Source of the DNA: Micrococcaceae bacterium
Lineage (GTDB): Bacteria; Actinomycetota; Actinomycetes; Actinomycetales; Micrococcaceae
NCBI GenBank assembly: GCA_003486025.1
Contig: DNHA01000177.1
Coordinates: 1-9,945, forward strand
Direction of reading: 5' to 3'
DNA length: 9,945 bases
Shown here: one piece after another, positions 1-6,933 of the stretch
How the letters are laid out: each line of letters opens with the position of its first letter
How positions within the stretch are numbered: position 1 is the stretch's first letter
The notes under the pieces: generated by a model
Told to the model about the DNA's origin: nothing
The model's database searches: none
The model's input: the letters and a program-made list of their open reading frames with translations, nothing else
Program-made: the position numbers and the translations under genes

Positions 1-2161
1 AGCAGAGCACGGTGAAGGCCGCGGACAATCCGAGCACGGTGAGGAACGGCAGGCCTGGGACGGCCAGCGCGGCCAGCGCAATGATGACCGTCAAGCCTGC
101 GAAGACTACCGCGTTGCCGCTGGTGCCTACCGCACGGGCGATGGACTCGCCCACCTCCATGCCGGAAAGCAGCTGGGTACGGTGGCGGTGGATGATGAAC
201 AGCGCATAGTCGATACCGACGGCCAGGCCCAGCATCAACGCCAGCGCTGGGGTAATTGAGGCCATCGAGAACATCGAGGAGAAGGCCAGCGTGGTTCCTA
301 CGCCTGCGCCTACTCCCAGAAGTGCCAGGAGCAGTGGCAGGCCGGCCGCGATGAGCGTACCGAGCATGACCAGCAGCACCACGGCAGCGATGACCACACC
401 GATGATTTCTGCGGTACCAAAGACCTCGGAAATATCTTGCAGGATTTCCTTGGAGAAGAGTACTTCAACCCCGGTGGCCTGTGGGCCTGCGGCGATGGCG
501 GTGATTGCTTCACGGTCCGAGGCGGTCAGCGCATCGGTCTGGATGCGGAAGCTGACCTGGGAGACGGCGGTGGAGGAGTCCTTGGAGACGAAGCGCATGT
601 CTCCGCTGGCGCCGACCTGACGGGAGGCGAACTCCAGTTCTGCGCGTCCGCGTTCCAGCTCCTTTTCGCCGGTGACGATTTCCTTTTCTCCGTCTTCCAG
701 CTCCTTGGTCTTTTCCTTGAGTGTGGTCTCAGAATCGCGCAGCTGCTTCTCTGCGGTCACCAGCTGGGCCTTGCCCGCTTCAAAAGCGGCTTTTTGCTCA
801 TCGAACTGCGCCTGTCCGGAGTTCAATTCTGCACGGCCGGAGGCAAGCTGCGCCCGGGCCTGGGCAAGTTTTGACTTATTCGCATCAAGTTCTTTTTTGC
901 CCGAGGCAAGCTGGGTTTTTGCCTGATCAAGCTGCTTTTTGGCAGATGCCAGTTGGCTGCGGTTGGCTTCGAGCTCCTTGCGTCCCTCGGTGGCTTTTTT
1001 AGCGCCGGCATCGAGTTCCTTGCGGGCGCCATCTAGCTGCTTGAGCCCGGACTGGGCTTGGGCAATCTGTTTCAGTGCACCTTGGGCTTGTGCCTTGCCT
1101 TCGGTGGCTTTGGCCTTCGCAGCGGTGAGCTGGTCAAGACCTGCCTGCAATTCCTGCAAGGTGGCCTGGTGCTTGGCAATATCTGCTTCGTTGCCCTCGG
1201 CTTCGGCCTGTTCCAGCAGCTTCTGAACACCGGTGATTTGGGTGTTCAGTTCCGAGATTTGCGGCTCGATGGTTTTAAGACCTTCTTCGGCCTGGGCCAG
1301 GCCCTCGGTGGCCTGCTTTTTGCCGGCGGCAAGTTCCTTGTCGAAGGTGCCACGCGACTTTCCATCCAGCAGCTGTTTCAGGCCGCTTTGGTATTCCTTC
1401 TCGCCCTGGGCGAGCTTGGCATCGGCCTGATCAAGTTGCTTTTCTCCGGCAGCAAACTGGCTGCGGCCTGACTCGTACTTCTTCAGTCCCGCGTTGTACT
1501 CTGCCAGACCTGCCTGGTATTTTTGTTCACCCGCATCAAATTGCGCCTGACCGCTTTTCAGCTGGGCTTCACCTGAGCGAAGTTCACTCCAACCGTCGGC
1601 AAGTTGCTTTTCCGCAGCGTCAATCTTTGGCTGGGCATCCTCGATTTCCTTGGTGCCGTCAAAGAGCTGGGACCACCCCTGAGTGATCTGCTCTTGGCCG
1701 TCGGCGAGCTGCACCTTGCCGTCGGCTATCTGCTTTTTAGCCTCATCGAGGTCTTGCTGCCCGTCGACCAGTTTTTGCTGAGCCTTGTCCAGTTCGGGTT
1801 TAGCATCATCAAGCTGCTTTTGCAGCTCGAAAGGACTCATGGCCTCGACCACCTGGGGGTGCAAAGCCAGCTGTTCCAAGGAGTCCTGGATCGCGGATTG
1901 CTGATCCGCGTTCAGCGCCCGGTTGGAACCTTCACGGAAGACGATGGTGCCTTGGCCGCCGGCCAAATCCGGCAGCTCTTTTTTCATCCGGTCCATGGTG
2001 CGCTGGGTTTCGGTGCCCGGCAGGGTGAAGGTATTGGAAAGCTGTCCCATGAAGAGGGTGGCGCACACACCGATGGCGATGAAGGCAGCAATCCACATGG
2101 CCAGCATGCGCAGACGGTTTTTATGCGCCCACGAGGCGAGGCGGTAGAGGTATGTAGCCAT
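1..2161 (-). CDS. MMPL/RND-family membrane transporter with long heptad-repeat coiled coil (3' end beyond window)
   Basis: The reading frame is open from an ATG at 2161 to the window edge, giving 720 residues of a longer protein. Reading it: a first membrane helix at about 19-38, a short extracytoplasmic part (about 40-110), then about 400 residues (110-514) built of heptads of the form QLxxGxx, and a small folded segment (about 520-580). Helices follow at about 586-605, 609-628 and 636-656, then further hydrophobic segments to the edge. The MMPL motif GIDYALFIIHRHR is present, with the Asp651-Tyr652 pair expected to relay protons in this family. The second half of the transporter lies outside the window. 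The start has an AGGAAG ribosome site 8 nt upstream, inside the end of the TetR gene, and lies 3 nt after that gene's stop, so the two are probably translationally coupled. The family exports lipids, drugs or envelope components; the substrate here cannot be told. The xxxLxxG heptads are shared with Pip/YhgE-type membrane proteins. Confidence 0.9.
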   Translation of the reverse strand, partial: MATYLYRLASWAHKNRLRMLAMWIAAFIAIGVCATLFMGQLSNTFTLPGTETQRTMDRMKKELPDLAGGQGTIVFREGSNRALNADQQSAIQDSLEQLALHPQVVEAMSPFELQKQLDDAKPELDKAQQKLVDGQQDLDEAKKQIADGKVQLADGQEQITQGWSQLFDGTKEIEDAQPKIDAAEKQLADGWSELRSGEAQLKSGQAQFDAGEQKYQAGLAEYNAGLKKYESGRSQFAAGEKQLDQADAKLAQGEKEYQSGLKQLLDGKSRGTFDKELAAGKKQATEGLAQAEEGLKTIEPQISELNTQITGVQKLLEQAEAEGNEADIAKHQATLQELQAGLDQLTAAKAKATEGKAQAQGALKQIAQAQSGLKQLDGARKELDAGAKKATEGRKELEANRSQLASAKKQLDQAKTQLASGKKELDANKSKLAQARAQLASGRAELNSGQAQFDEQKAAFEAGKAQLVTAEKQLRDSETTLKEKTKELEDGEKEIVTGEKELERGRAELEFASRQVGASGDMRFVSKDSSTAVSQVSFRIQTDALTASDREAITAIAAGPQATGVEVLFSKEILQDISEVFGTAEIIGVVIAAVVLLVMLGTLIAAGLPLLLALLGVGAGVGTTLAFSSMFSMASITPALALMLGLAVGIDYALFIIHRHRTQLLSGMEVGESIARAVGTSGNAVVFAGLTVIIALAALAVPGLPFLTVLGLSAAFTVLC

Positions 2162-2164
2162 GGC

Positions 2165-2836
2165 TTAGTCTTCCTGAGGCGAGATAGAGGCAGTAAGGAG
2201 CAGCGAGTTAAAACCCGCGTCAAGGGTTTCCATGGCGCGGGTAATGAGCCGGTGGAAGGAATCGATCAGTTCATCGGAGATGTTGAGTCCCGAGGCGCCG
2301 GGCTCGGGCAGCTGGTCAATCCAGGTGTCGAAGGCGGCCTGCCCGGCGCCCAGCGTGGCATGGGTGAACACGCGGATCGCGTAGGCATCTGCCTGCGGGT
2401 AGCGCGAGACTATTTTCGCAATGACCTCGCCGGTGGCGCTTTGCCAGGCAATGAAATTTGGCGGGTAGCATCCGCCGCTGGCCTGCTGGCGAAGATAAGC
2501 CCCGAATTGGGCGACCTGGCCTAGAAGTTCGGTGGCCCGCTCGTTTTGCAGTGCGCGCACCACCGCTTGCATCAGCGGAAGATGCTCGGTCAGCGGGGAG
2601 AGCGTCTGAACCATATGTTCGAGTACCGCATGCAGCGGATAAGAGAGGATTGCATCCACGGAGGGGAAATAATTAAACAGCGTGCGCCGGGAGATGCCGG
2701 CGGCTTCGGCGATTTGGGTGGCAGTCATGGCGGTGCCGTGGCCCTCGCGCAGCAGCTCCAACGCCGCATCGACGATCGCTTGATGCGTCGCCTGCTTATT
2801 GAGTTCGCGGCGTGTGCCGGTACCTTGGGAAGTCAC
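2165..2836 (-). CDS. TetR/AcrR-family transcriptional repressor
   Basis: This 223-residue protein has the N-terminal TetR DNA-binding domain: a first helix around 15-32 (HQAIVDAALELLREG) and a helix-turn-helix at about 38-57 (TATQIAEAAGISRRTLFNYF), ending in the family's typical FNYF. The rest is a helical ligand-binding domain without recognisable ligand signature. The start is a GTG at 2836; the ATG two bases upstream is in another frame and meets a stop at once. No ribosome site is visible, but a -10-like TAGTGT ends 6 nt before the GTG, so a leaderless mRNA is plausible. Two palindromes in the promoter suggest autoregulation. The stop is 3 nt before the MMPL transporter start, so the likely job is to repress that transporter until an inducer, possibly its substrate, binds. 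The role is inferred from context; family membership is clear. Confidence 0.93.
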   Translation of the reverse strand: MTSQGTGTRRELNKQATHQAIVDAALELLREGHGTAMTATQIAEAAGISRRTLFNYFPSVDAILSYPLHAVLEHMVQTLSPLTEHLPLMQAVVRALQNERATELLGQVAQFGAYLRQQASGGCYPPNFIAWQSATGEVIAKIVSRYPQADAYAIRVFTHATLGAGQAAFDTWIDQLPEPGASGLNISDELIDSFHRLITRAMETLDAGFNSLLLTASISPQED

Positions 2837-2840
2837 ATAA

Positions 2841-2872
2841 TTACACTACGTGCAAACTTGCACCCTGTGCAA
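2841..2872 (-). promoter_or_regulatory. Tandem palindromic operator over the TetR-MMPL promoter
   Basis: Two 15-bp palindromes lie head to tail. One is TTACACTACGTGCAA at 2841-2855. The other is TTGCACCCTGTGCAA at 2858-2872. Both fit TTRCAC-N3-GTGCAA, the second perfectly; their centres are 17 bp apart with 2 bp between them. Read on the minus strand, a TTGCAC -35-like box (2867-2872) lies inside the right palindrome and a TAGTGT -10-like box (2843-2848) inside the left, 18 bp apart. The -10 ends 6 nt before the GTG start. A protein bound here would block both promoter elements, as expected for TetR autorepression. The palindromes are read directly; the binding protein is inferred. Confidence 0.75.
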
Positions 2873-2911
2873 AATGAAAAGCGTGTTCTGCACCACGAAT
2901 TGCATGGTGCG

Positions 2912-2958
2912 TTAAAAGCAAACGGCCAGCACACACCGCAATGGGGGAATGCTGGCCG
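2912..2958 (-). terminator. Stem-loop terminator behind the DAACS symporter gene
   Basis: A 9-bp perfect stem, CGGCCAGCA (2923-2931) with TGCTGGCCG (2950-2958), has an 18-nt loop. On the minus strand it is followed by TTTGCTTTTAAC, a usable U-rich tail. It lies 34 nt beyond the symporter stop codon and separates that gene from the TetR promoter. A second short hairpin at 2967-2986 (core CCGGTG-gcaa-CACCGG) sits between the stop and this stem and may act with it. Confidence 0.7.
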
Positions 2959-2991
2959 CTTGGATGCTCCGGTGGCAACACCGGGGAGAAA

Positions 2992-4374
2992 CTAGCTGGA
3001 CACCGGGTTTGCTTCACGCTGGCTAGCAGCTGGAGCCACGGAGTCGTCGGCGAACGGATTGCCGTTGCGCGGAGCGTTGTAGAGCTCCAGGTCCAGGATG
3101 CCTTCGCGTTTGGCGACGATGGTTGGCACCAAGGCCTGGCCGGCGACGTTCACTGCGGTACGGCCCATATCGACAATCGGATCAACGGCCAGCAGCAGAC
3201 CCACGCCAGCCAATGGCAGACCCAGTGTTGAAAGGGTCAAGGTCAGCATCACGACGGCGCCGGTGGTTCCGGCGGTAGCGGCCGAACCCAAGACCGAAAC
3301 CAAGGCGATCAGCAGGTAGTCGGTGAGGCCAAGGTCAATGCCGAAGAACTGGGCGACGAAGGTCGCGGCAATGGCCGGGTAGATTGCGGCGCAGCCGTCC
3401 ATCTTGGTGGTGGCACCCAATGGCACTGCGAAGGAAGCATAAGCCGAAGGCACACCAAGGTTGCGTTCGGTGACCCGCTGGGTCAGCGGCAGCGTGCCGA
3501 TCGAGGAGCGCGAAACAAAGCCGAGCTGGACCGCAGGCCAAACTCCGGAGAAATACTGCTTGATCGACAGTCCGTGGCTGCGCACCAGGATCGGGTACAG
3601 CGCAAAGAGGACAATGGCCAGGCCAATGTAGATCGCTGCGGTGAACTTGCCCAGTGCGCCAATGGTGTCCCAGCCATAGCTGGCTACGGCGTTGCCGATC
3701 AAGCCCACGGTGCCTAGTGGTGCAATGCGGATGATCCACCACAGCACCTTCTGGATGATCGACAGCATCGAGGCGGAGAAGGCAAGGAATGGTTCGGCCT
3801 GCTTGCCGACCTTCAAAGCTGCAATGCCCACGGCGATTGCGATGACCAGGATCTGCAGCACGTTAAAGCTGATCGAGGTGGTGGCAGCGTCTTCGGCCAG
3901 CTTGGTGCTGGCACCTAGGCCCAGGAAGTTTGCTGGGATCAGGCCGGTGAGGAAGCCGAGCCAGTCGCCGGTCTTGCCGTCGTATTCAGCCGGGGCGCTC
4001 TGGCCGGTATTGGCGCCAGGGCGCATGAAGGCGCCTAGCCCCATGCCGATGGTCACCGAGATCAGAGCGGTGATGCCGAACCAGAGCAGGGTCTGCCACG
4101 CCAGGCGTGCGGCATTGGTGACCTGGGCCAGGTTTGCGATGGAAGCCACCACGGCAAAGAAGATCAGTGGAATGACAGCGGTGCCCAGCAAGGCTACGTA
4201 GCTGGATCCGATAATCTGCAGTGCTTCACCCAAGGCGTTGGGTGCCTCGGAGGTGCTGCCGGTGTACTTTGCGACTAGGCCGAGGATCAGGCCAACGATC
4301 AATGCAGCGATAATCTGCGGACCGAAGCTGGTCATCCAACGAGGCAGTCTCGATGATGGTGCGGAGTTAGACAT
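2992..4374 (-). CDS. Dicarboxylate/amino acid:cation symporter (DAACS, SLC1/GltP family)
   Basis: This 460-residue membrane protein has the family order: an N-terminal scaffold of hydrophobic helices, then the transport core. HP1 carries SRSSIGTLPLTQR (Arg about 289), TM7 carries GATTKMDGCAAIYP (Lys324-Met-Asp-Gly-Cys328), HP2 carries VLGSAATAGTTG, and TM8 carries DPIVDMGRTAVNVAGQ (Asp398, Asp402, Arg405, Asn409, Gln413). The family takes up glutamate, aspartate, C4-dicarboxylates or cystine with sodium or protons. The usual TM7 NMDGT reads KMDGC here and the Asp after NVTG is Gln, so ion coupling and substrate may differ from glutamate carriers. I place the start at the ATG at 4374 (MSNSAPSS): the frame extends to an ATG at 4488, but those 38 extra residues look unlike the family and would cover the promoter. 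No ribosome site is seen; a TACCGT box 7 nt upstream suggests a leaderless mRNA. Family is certain, substrate unknown. Confidence 0.93.
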   Translation of the reverse strand: MSNSAPSSRLPRWMTSFGPQIIAALIVGLILGLVAKYTGSTSEAPNALGEALQIIGSSYVALLGTAVIPLIFFAVVASIANLAQVTNAARLAWQTLLWFGITALISVTIGMGLGAFMRPGANTGQSAPAEYDGKTGDWLGFLTGLIPANFLGLGASTKLAEDAATTSISFNVLQILVIAIAVGIAALKVGKQAEPFLAFSASMLSIIQKVLWWIIRIAPLGTVGLIGNAVASYGWDTIGALGKFTAAIYIGLAIVLFALYPILVRSHGLSIKQYFSGVWPAVQLGFVSRSSIGTLPLTQRVTERNLGVPSAYASFAVPLGATTKMDGCAAIYPAIAATFVAQFFGIDLGLTDYLLIALVSVLGSAATAGTTGAVVMLTLTLSTLGLPLAGVGLLLAVDPIVDMGRTAVNVAGQALVPTIVAKREGILDLELYNAPRNGNPFADDSVAPAASQREANPVSS

Positions 4375-4381
4375 GAGTAAA

Positions 4382-4387
4382 ACGGTA
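4382..4387 (-). promoter_or_regulatory. Candidate -10 box of the symporter gene
   Basis: TACCGT on the minus strand ends 7 nt before the ATG at 4374, and no ribosome site lies between. This geometry puts transcription start at or near the A of the ATG. No good -35 box is seen at 17-18 bp. Confidence 0.35.
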
Positions 4388-4583
4388 GGTGGGAAAAGCT
4401 GAACCGTTGCAGTTAATGTTACGCAACATGACACATAGCGGTTATTCCGGCGAAAGGGTGGAAATTTTGTGTGAAGGGTCACTGCCATGAACTGAATTCA
4501 AGGGAAATCTTGGAATAAACCGGTGCATGGTTTGCTTTTCGAAGCCGGGCTCAGGAAGCGCGGCGGGCACGGGGCGATCTGAG

Positions 4584-4611
4584 TTGATGGCTTTTGAGTG
4601 CCAACTATGCA
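4584..4611 (+). promoter_or_regulatory. Candidate promoter of the VOC gene
   Basis: TTGATG (4584-4589) and TATGCA (4606-4611) are separated by 16 bp and lie about 60 nt before the VOC start. Match to the sigma-70 consensus is moderate. Confidence 0.3.
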
Positions 4612-4671
4612 TTAACTGAAGAGCACCGGATCCGCCGATAGTGATCCAGTACCGCAAATGGAGGGGTTCAC

Positions 4672-5061
4672 ATGAAAATTTATATCACCAGTGTCATGGT
4701 CGATGACCAGGCGAAGGCCGAGAAGTTCTACACCGAGATACTCGGCTTTGTGAAGAAGCACGATGTACCGATGGGTGAATACAAGTGGTTAACTCTGGTT
4801 TCACCAGAAGACGAAGGCGGAGTCGAAATTCTGCTGGAACCGGTGGCGCATCGCGCCGCGCGCCCGTTCCAGGAAGCTCTGTTTGCCGACGGTGTTCCGC
4901 TGACCTCATTCTCGGTTCAGGATCTGCCCAGCGAGTTCGAGCGCCTGTCGGCCTTGGGCGTGAGATTCACCCAAGAGCCAACGCAGATGGGACCGGTGAG
5001 TACCGCGGTATTTGATGACACCTGCGGCAATCTGATCCAGTTGTCCACCTACACGCCGTGA
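4672..5061 (+). CDS. VOC-fold (glyoxalase/bleomycin-resistance/dioxygenase superfamily) protein
   Basis: This 129-residue protein has the two-module VOC pattern. The first module (about 1-57) holds ITSVMVDDQAKAEKFYTEIL and VEILLEP. The second (about 77-129) holds SFSVQDLPSEFERLSALGV and the closing NLIQLSTY. VOC proteins include glyoxalases, extradiol dioxygenases and drug-binding proteins. The usual metal ligands are only partly present: Glu52 or Glu56 and Gln123 fit, but the strand positions that often carry His read Ser7 and Ser79, so metal use is doubtful. The substrate cannot be named. The ATG at 4672 has a strong GGAGGGG ribosome site at 4660-4666, 5 nt upstream, so this gene has a real leader, unlike its divergent neighbour. 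It is monocistronic and ends before a strong hairpin. Confidence 0.88.
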   Translation: MKIYITSVMVDDQAKAEKFYTEILGFVKKHDVPMGEYKWLTLVSPEDEGGVEILLEPVAHRAARPFQEALFADGVPLTSFSVQDLPSEFERLSALGVRFTQEPTQMGPVSTAVFDDTCGNLIQLSTYTP

Positions 5062-5078
5062 GGTTCGGCGGTGAGAAC

Positions 5079-5109
5079 TGTTGGCTGCCAGAAGATCTGG
5101 CAGCCAACA
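5079..5109. terminator. Bidirectional hairpin terminator between convergent genes
   Basis: TGTTGGCTGCCAGA (5079-5092) and its exact complement (5096-5109) form a perfect 14-bp stem with a 3-nt AGA loop. It sits 17 nt after the VOC stop and 23 nt after the DUF885 stop on the other strand. Neither side has a real U-run, which is common for stem-only terminators in Actinobacteria. Its symmetry lets it serve both genes. Confidence 0.8.
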
Positions 5110-5132
5110 AATTTGATCTGCCCGGTGCAGGC

Positions 5133-6800
5133 TCAGCCTAAGAGCGCGCGGTTGAGCGTATCGAGGCCCACCGATCCGAGCTTCAGTGCGCGGGTGTGGA
5201 AATCCTTGAGTTCGAAGTTATCGCCTTCACGTGAGGCCACCTGCTCGCGTACCTGTTCCCACAGGCGCTGGCCAATCTTGTAGCTCGGAGCTTGGCCCGG
5301 CCAGCCAAGATAGCGGTTGTATTCGAAGTCCAGCTGTCCCTCGGAGATATCCAGATTCTGCTTGAGGAATTCGTAGCCGTTGTCCGCGTTCCATGTTCCC
5401 GTGCCCCACTGGGACGGTACTTCTAATCCAAGGTGTACGCCGATGTCGAAGACCACGCGGGCAGCACGCAGCCGTTGCGCATCGAGCATGCCCAGGTAAT
5501 CGCCCGGGTCATCGAGGTAGCCCAGCTGGTGCATCAAGCGCTCGGAATACAGCGCCCAGCCTTCGCCGTGGCCGGAAACCCAGCACAGCAGCCGGCGCCA
5601 GCTGTTGAGCGTCTCGGCCTGCAGCTGAGCGGTCGCGATTTGCAGATGATGACCCGGAACACCCTCGTGGTAGACCGTGGTCAGCTCGGCCCAGGTGGTG
5701 AACTGGTCCTCGCCAGGAGGCACCGACCACCACATCCGTCCGGGGCGCTCGAAGTCCTCGGAAGGGCCGGTGTAGTAGATCCCGCCGTCTTCGGTCGGAG
5801 CGATCATGCATTCGATTCGGTCCATGGGTGCCGGAATCTCGAAGTGCACGTCGCGCAGTGCCGCGATGGCCGCATCGGCCTTCTGCTGCATCCACGACTT
5901 AAGTGCGTCGGTACCGTCCAGGGTGCGTTTCGGGTCGGCATTGAGGATCTTTTTGGCTTCTTCGATGCTGGCTGAGGGTTTGATCTTTTCAGCCACACGC
6001 TGCTGCTCGGCGATGATCGAGTCCAGTTCGGCTACGCCCCACGCGTAGGTTTCTTCAAGATCGACTGCGGAGCCCAGGAAGCGGCGCGACATCAGTGAAT
6101 AGTATTCGCGGCCCACCGCATCGGCCTCGGGTGCCTGGGAAAGCAACTCATCTTTGAGTACCTTTGCGAGCTTTCGGTATGCGTTCTTTGCTTGGTTCGC
6201 TCCAGCTTCCAAGGAAGCCGAAAGGGAGGAATCCAGGGCTGCTCCTGCGCGAGCTAGCTTGTCAAAGAATCCACCGTCCTTGGCGTAGTCCTCGCATTGG
6301 CCGATGACGATATTGACCTGGCGCTTGGCAGAGACCAGTCCCTTAGAAGCGGACTCGCGCAGCGAGGCGATGTATCCGTCGATGGCTTGCGGAACGTTGA
6401 CCAGGCGCATGCCGATAAATTCGAAGTCCTCCACGCGCTCCTGCGGCATGAGATCGAAGATCGAACGGATTTCCTGCGCGGCACAAGCGATGTTATTTAA
6501 TTCTGTGCGACCGGCAAGCGCGATCTCCAGATCCAGTCCAAGCCGTTCTTGCATGGCATCGAGAGTGACCGTATCAATGTCATCTTGAGGTGTGGAGGTC
6601 TCAAGCGCGGCGAGGGTTTCGCGGAGTAATTCGATCTGCGCTTCGGTTCCCTTGGGGGAGTAATCAGAGTAAGCGGCTTCGTATCCGGGTAATCCGAAAG
6701 AAACACCGTATTCCGGGGTGAGCTCCAGGGTCTTGTTAAAGAAGTTTTCGGCAATGGCGTCGATATGCGAAGGTATACGCTGCGCTGCGGGAGATGTCAT
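5133..6800 (-). CDS. DUF885 family protein (putative zinc metallopeptidase-like)
   Basis: This 555-residue protein carries the DUF885 signature: TTVYHEGVPGHHLQ, with His378, Glu379, His384 and His385, followed by HGEGWALYSE (Glu413 a likely third ligand) and PGQAPSYKIGQ near 500-510. DUF885 proteins are thought to be zinc-dependent hydrolases related to thermolysin-like peptidases; few have a known substrate. Length is typical and there is no signal peptide or membrane helix, so it is probably cytoplasmic. The frame runs up to an ATG at 6899, but those 33 residues are not family-like and cover both the promoter and the accE terminator. I choose the ATG at 6800 (MTSPAAQR). It has no ribosome site; TTCAAC, 17 bp, TACTGT and then 7 nt precede the ATG, which points to a leaderless transcript. 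It is transcribed alone. Confidence 0.9.
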   Translation of the reverse strand: MTSPAAQRIPSHIDAIAENFFNKTLELTPEYGVSFGLPGYEAAYSDYSPKGTEAQIELLRETLAALETSTPQDDIDTVTLDAMQERLGLDLEIALAGRTELNNIACAAQEIRSIFDLMPQERVEDFEFIGMRLVNVPQAIDGYIASLRESASKGLVSAKRQVNIVIGQCEDYAKDGGFFDKLARAGAALDSSLSASLEAGANQAKNAYRKLAKVLKDELLSQAPEADAVGREYYSLMSRRFLGSAVDLEETYAWGVAELDSIIAEQQRVAEKIKPSASIEEAKKILNADPKRTLDGTDALKSWMQQKADAAIAALRDVHFEIPAPMDRIECMIAPTEDGGIYYTGPSEDFERPGRMWWSVPPGEDQFTTWAELTTVYHEGVPGHHLQIATAQLQAETLNSWRRLLCWVSGHGEGWALYSERLMHQLGYLDDPGDYLGMLDAQRLRAARVVFDIGVHLGLEVPSQWGTGTWNADNGYEFLKQNLDISEGQLDFEYNRYLGWPGQAPSYKIGQRLWEQVREQVASREGDNFELKDFHTRALKLGSVGLDTLNRALLG

Positions 6801-6807
6801 GTAGCTA

Positions 6808-6836
6808 ACAGTAATTGATATGAAAGATTTGTTGAA
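6808..6836 (-). promoter_or_regulatory. Candidate leaderless promoter of the DUF885 gene
   Basis: On the minus strand, TTCAAC (6831-6836) and TACTGT (6808-6813) are exactly 17 bp apart, and the -10 box ends 7 nt before the ATG at 6800. This would start transcription at the start codon itself. It is the best-spaced of the promoter candidates in the window. Confidence 0.5.
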
Positions 6837-6872
6837 GACTTTTGGGGTTTTTGCTGGAAGCTGCTTCTTAAA

Positions 6873-6916
6873 ATGCAAATTCCCGGTGCTCTGGCCCAAG
6901 GGCAGATCACCGGGAA
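6873..6916 (-). terminator. Terminator behind the acyl-CoA carboxylase beta/epsilon genes
   Basis: TTCCCGGTG (6880-6888) pairs with CACCGGGAA (6908-6916). Inside, GCCC-aa-GGGC (6894-6903) extends the stem after small bulges. On the minus strand the stem is followed by ATTTGCATTTT, a U-rich tail. It lies 17 nt beyond the epsilon-subunit stop codon. Confidence 0.75.
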
Positions 6917-6933
6917 ATTGCGGATCGAAACGC

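Larger units (their letters stand above)
4375..4671. other. Divergent intergenic region between symporter and VOC gene
   Basis: These 297 bases hold no convincing gene; a 71-codon minus-strand frame at 4442-4657 has no family likeness and spans both likely promoters. The stretch has the symporter's -10-like box at 4382-4387, a small inverted repeat ATGTT-acgc-AACAT at 4416-4429, overlapped by GTTGC/GCAAC arms at 4406-4410 and 4423-4427, and the likely VOC promoter and ribosome site at the right. I see no RNA gene or riboswitch. Confidence 0.5.

Noticed and set aside
437..874. Plus-strand frames at 437-874 and 1058-1471 rich in Leu, Phe and Gly, which look membrane-like.
   Set aside because: They are antisense images of the Gln/Lys/Glu/Ala-rich coiled coil; the reverse strand reads as a coherent MMPL protein.
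620..1835. Repeated near-identical short words with about 21-bp spacing, looking like a tandem repeat or CRISPR-like array.
   Set aside because: The spacing is the codon image of protein heptads; units diverge at synonymous and variable positions and there are no constant repeats separated by unique spacers.
1604..2524. A 306-codon plus-strand open frame.
   Set aside because: It runs antisense across both the MMPL N-terminal region and the TetR gene, has no family likeness or ribosome site, and is explained by the codon bias of the opposite strand.
2890..2910. Inverted repeat GCACCA-N9-TGGTGC upstream of the TetR promoter, as a third operator.
   Set aside because: The half-sites do not match TTRCAC/GTGCAA and the spacing differs; it could be chance or part of the nearby terminator region.
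4375..4488. N-terminal extension of the symporter to an ATG at 4488.
   Set aside because: The 38 residues are unlike the family, have no ribosome site, and would place the likely promoter inside the gene.
4442..4657. A 71-codon minus-strand frame in the symporter/VOC intergenic region.
   Set aside because: No ribosome site or recognisable motif, and it overlaps both the symporter's upstream region and the candidate VOC promoter.
5433..5975. A 180-codon plus-strand frame.
   Set aside because: Antisense to the catalytic part of the DUF885 gene, with no recognisable domain and no start signal.
6801..6899. N-terminal extension of the DUF885 protein to an ATG at 6899.
   Set aside because: It overlaps the accE terminator and the well-spaced promoter at 6808-6836, and the 33 residues have no family likeness.
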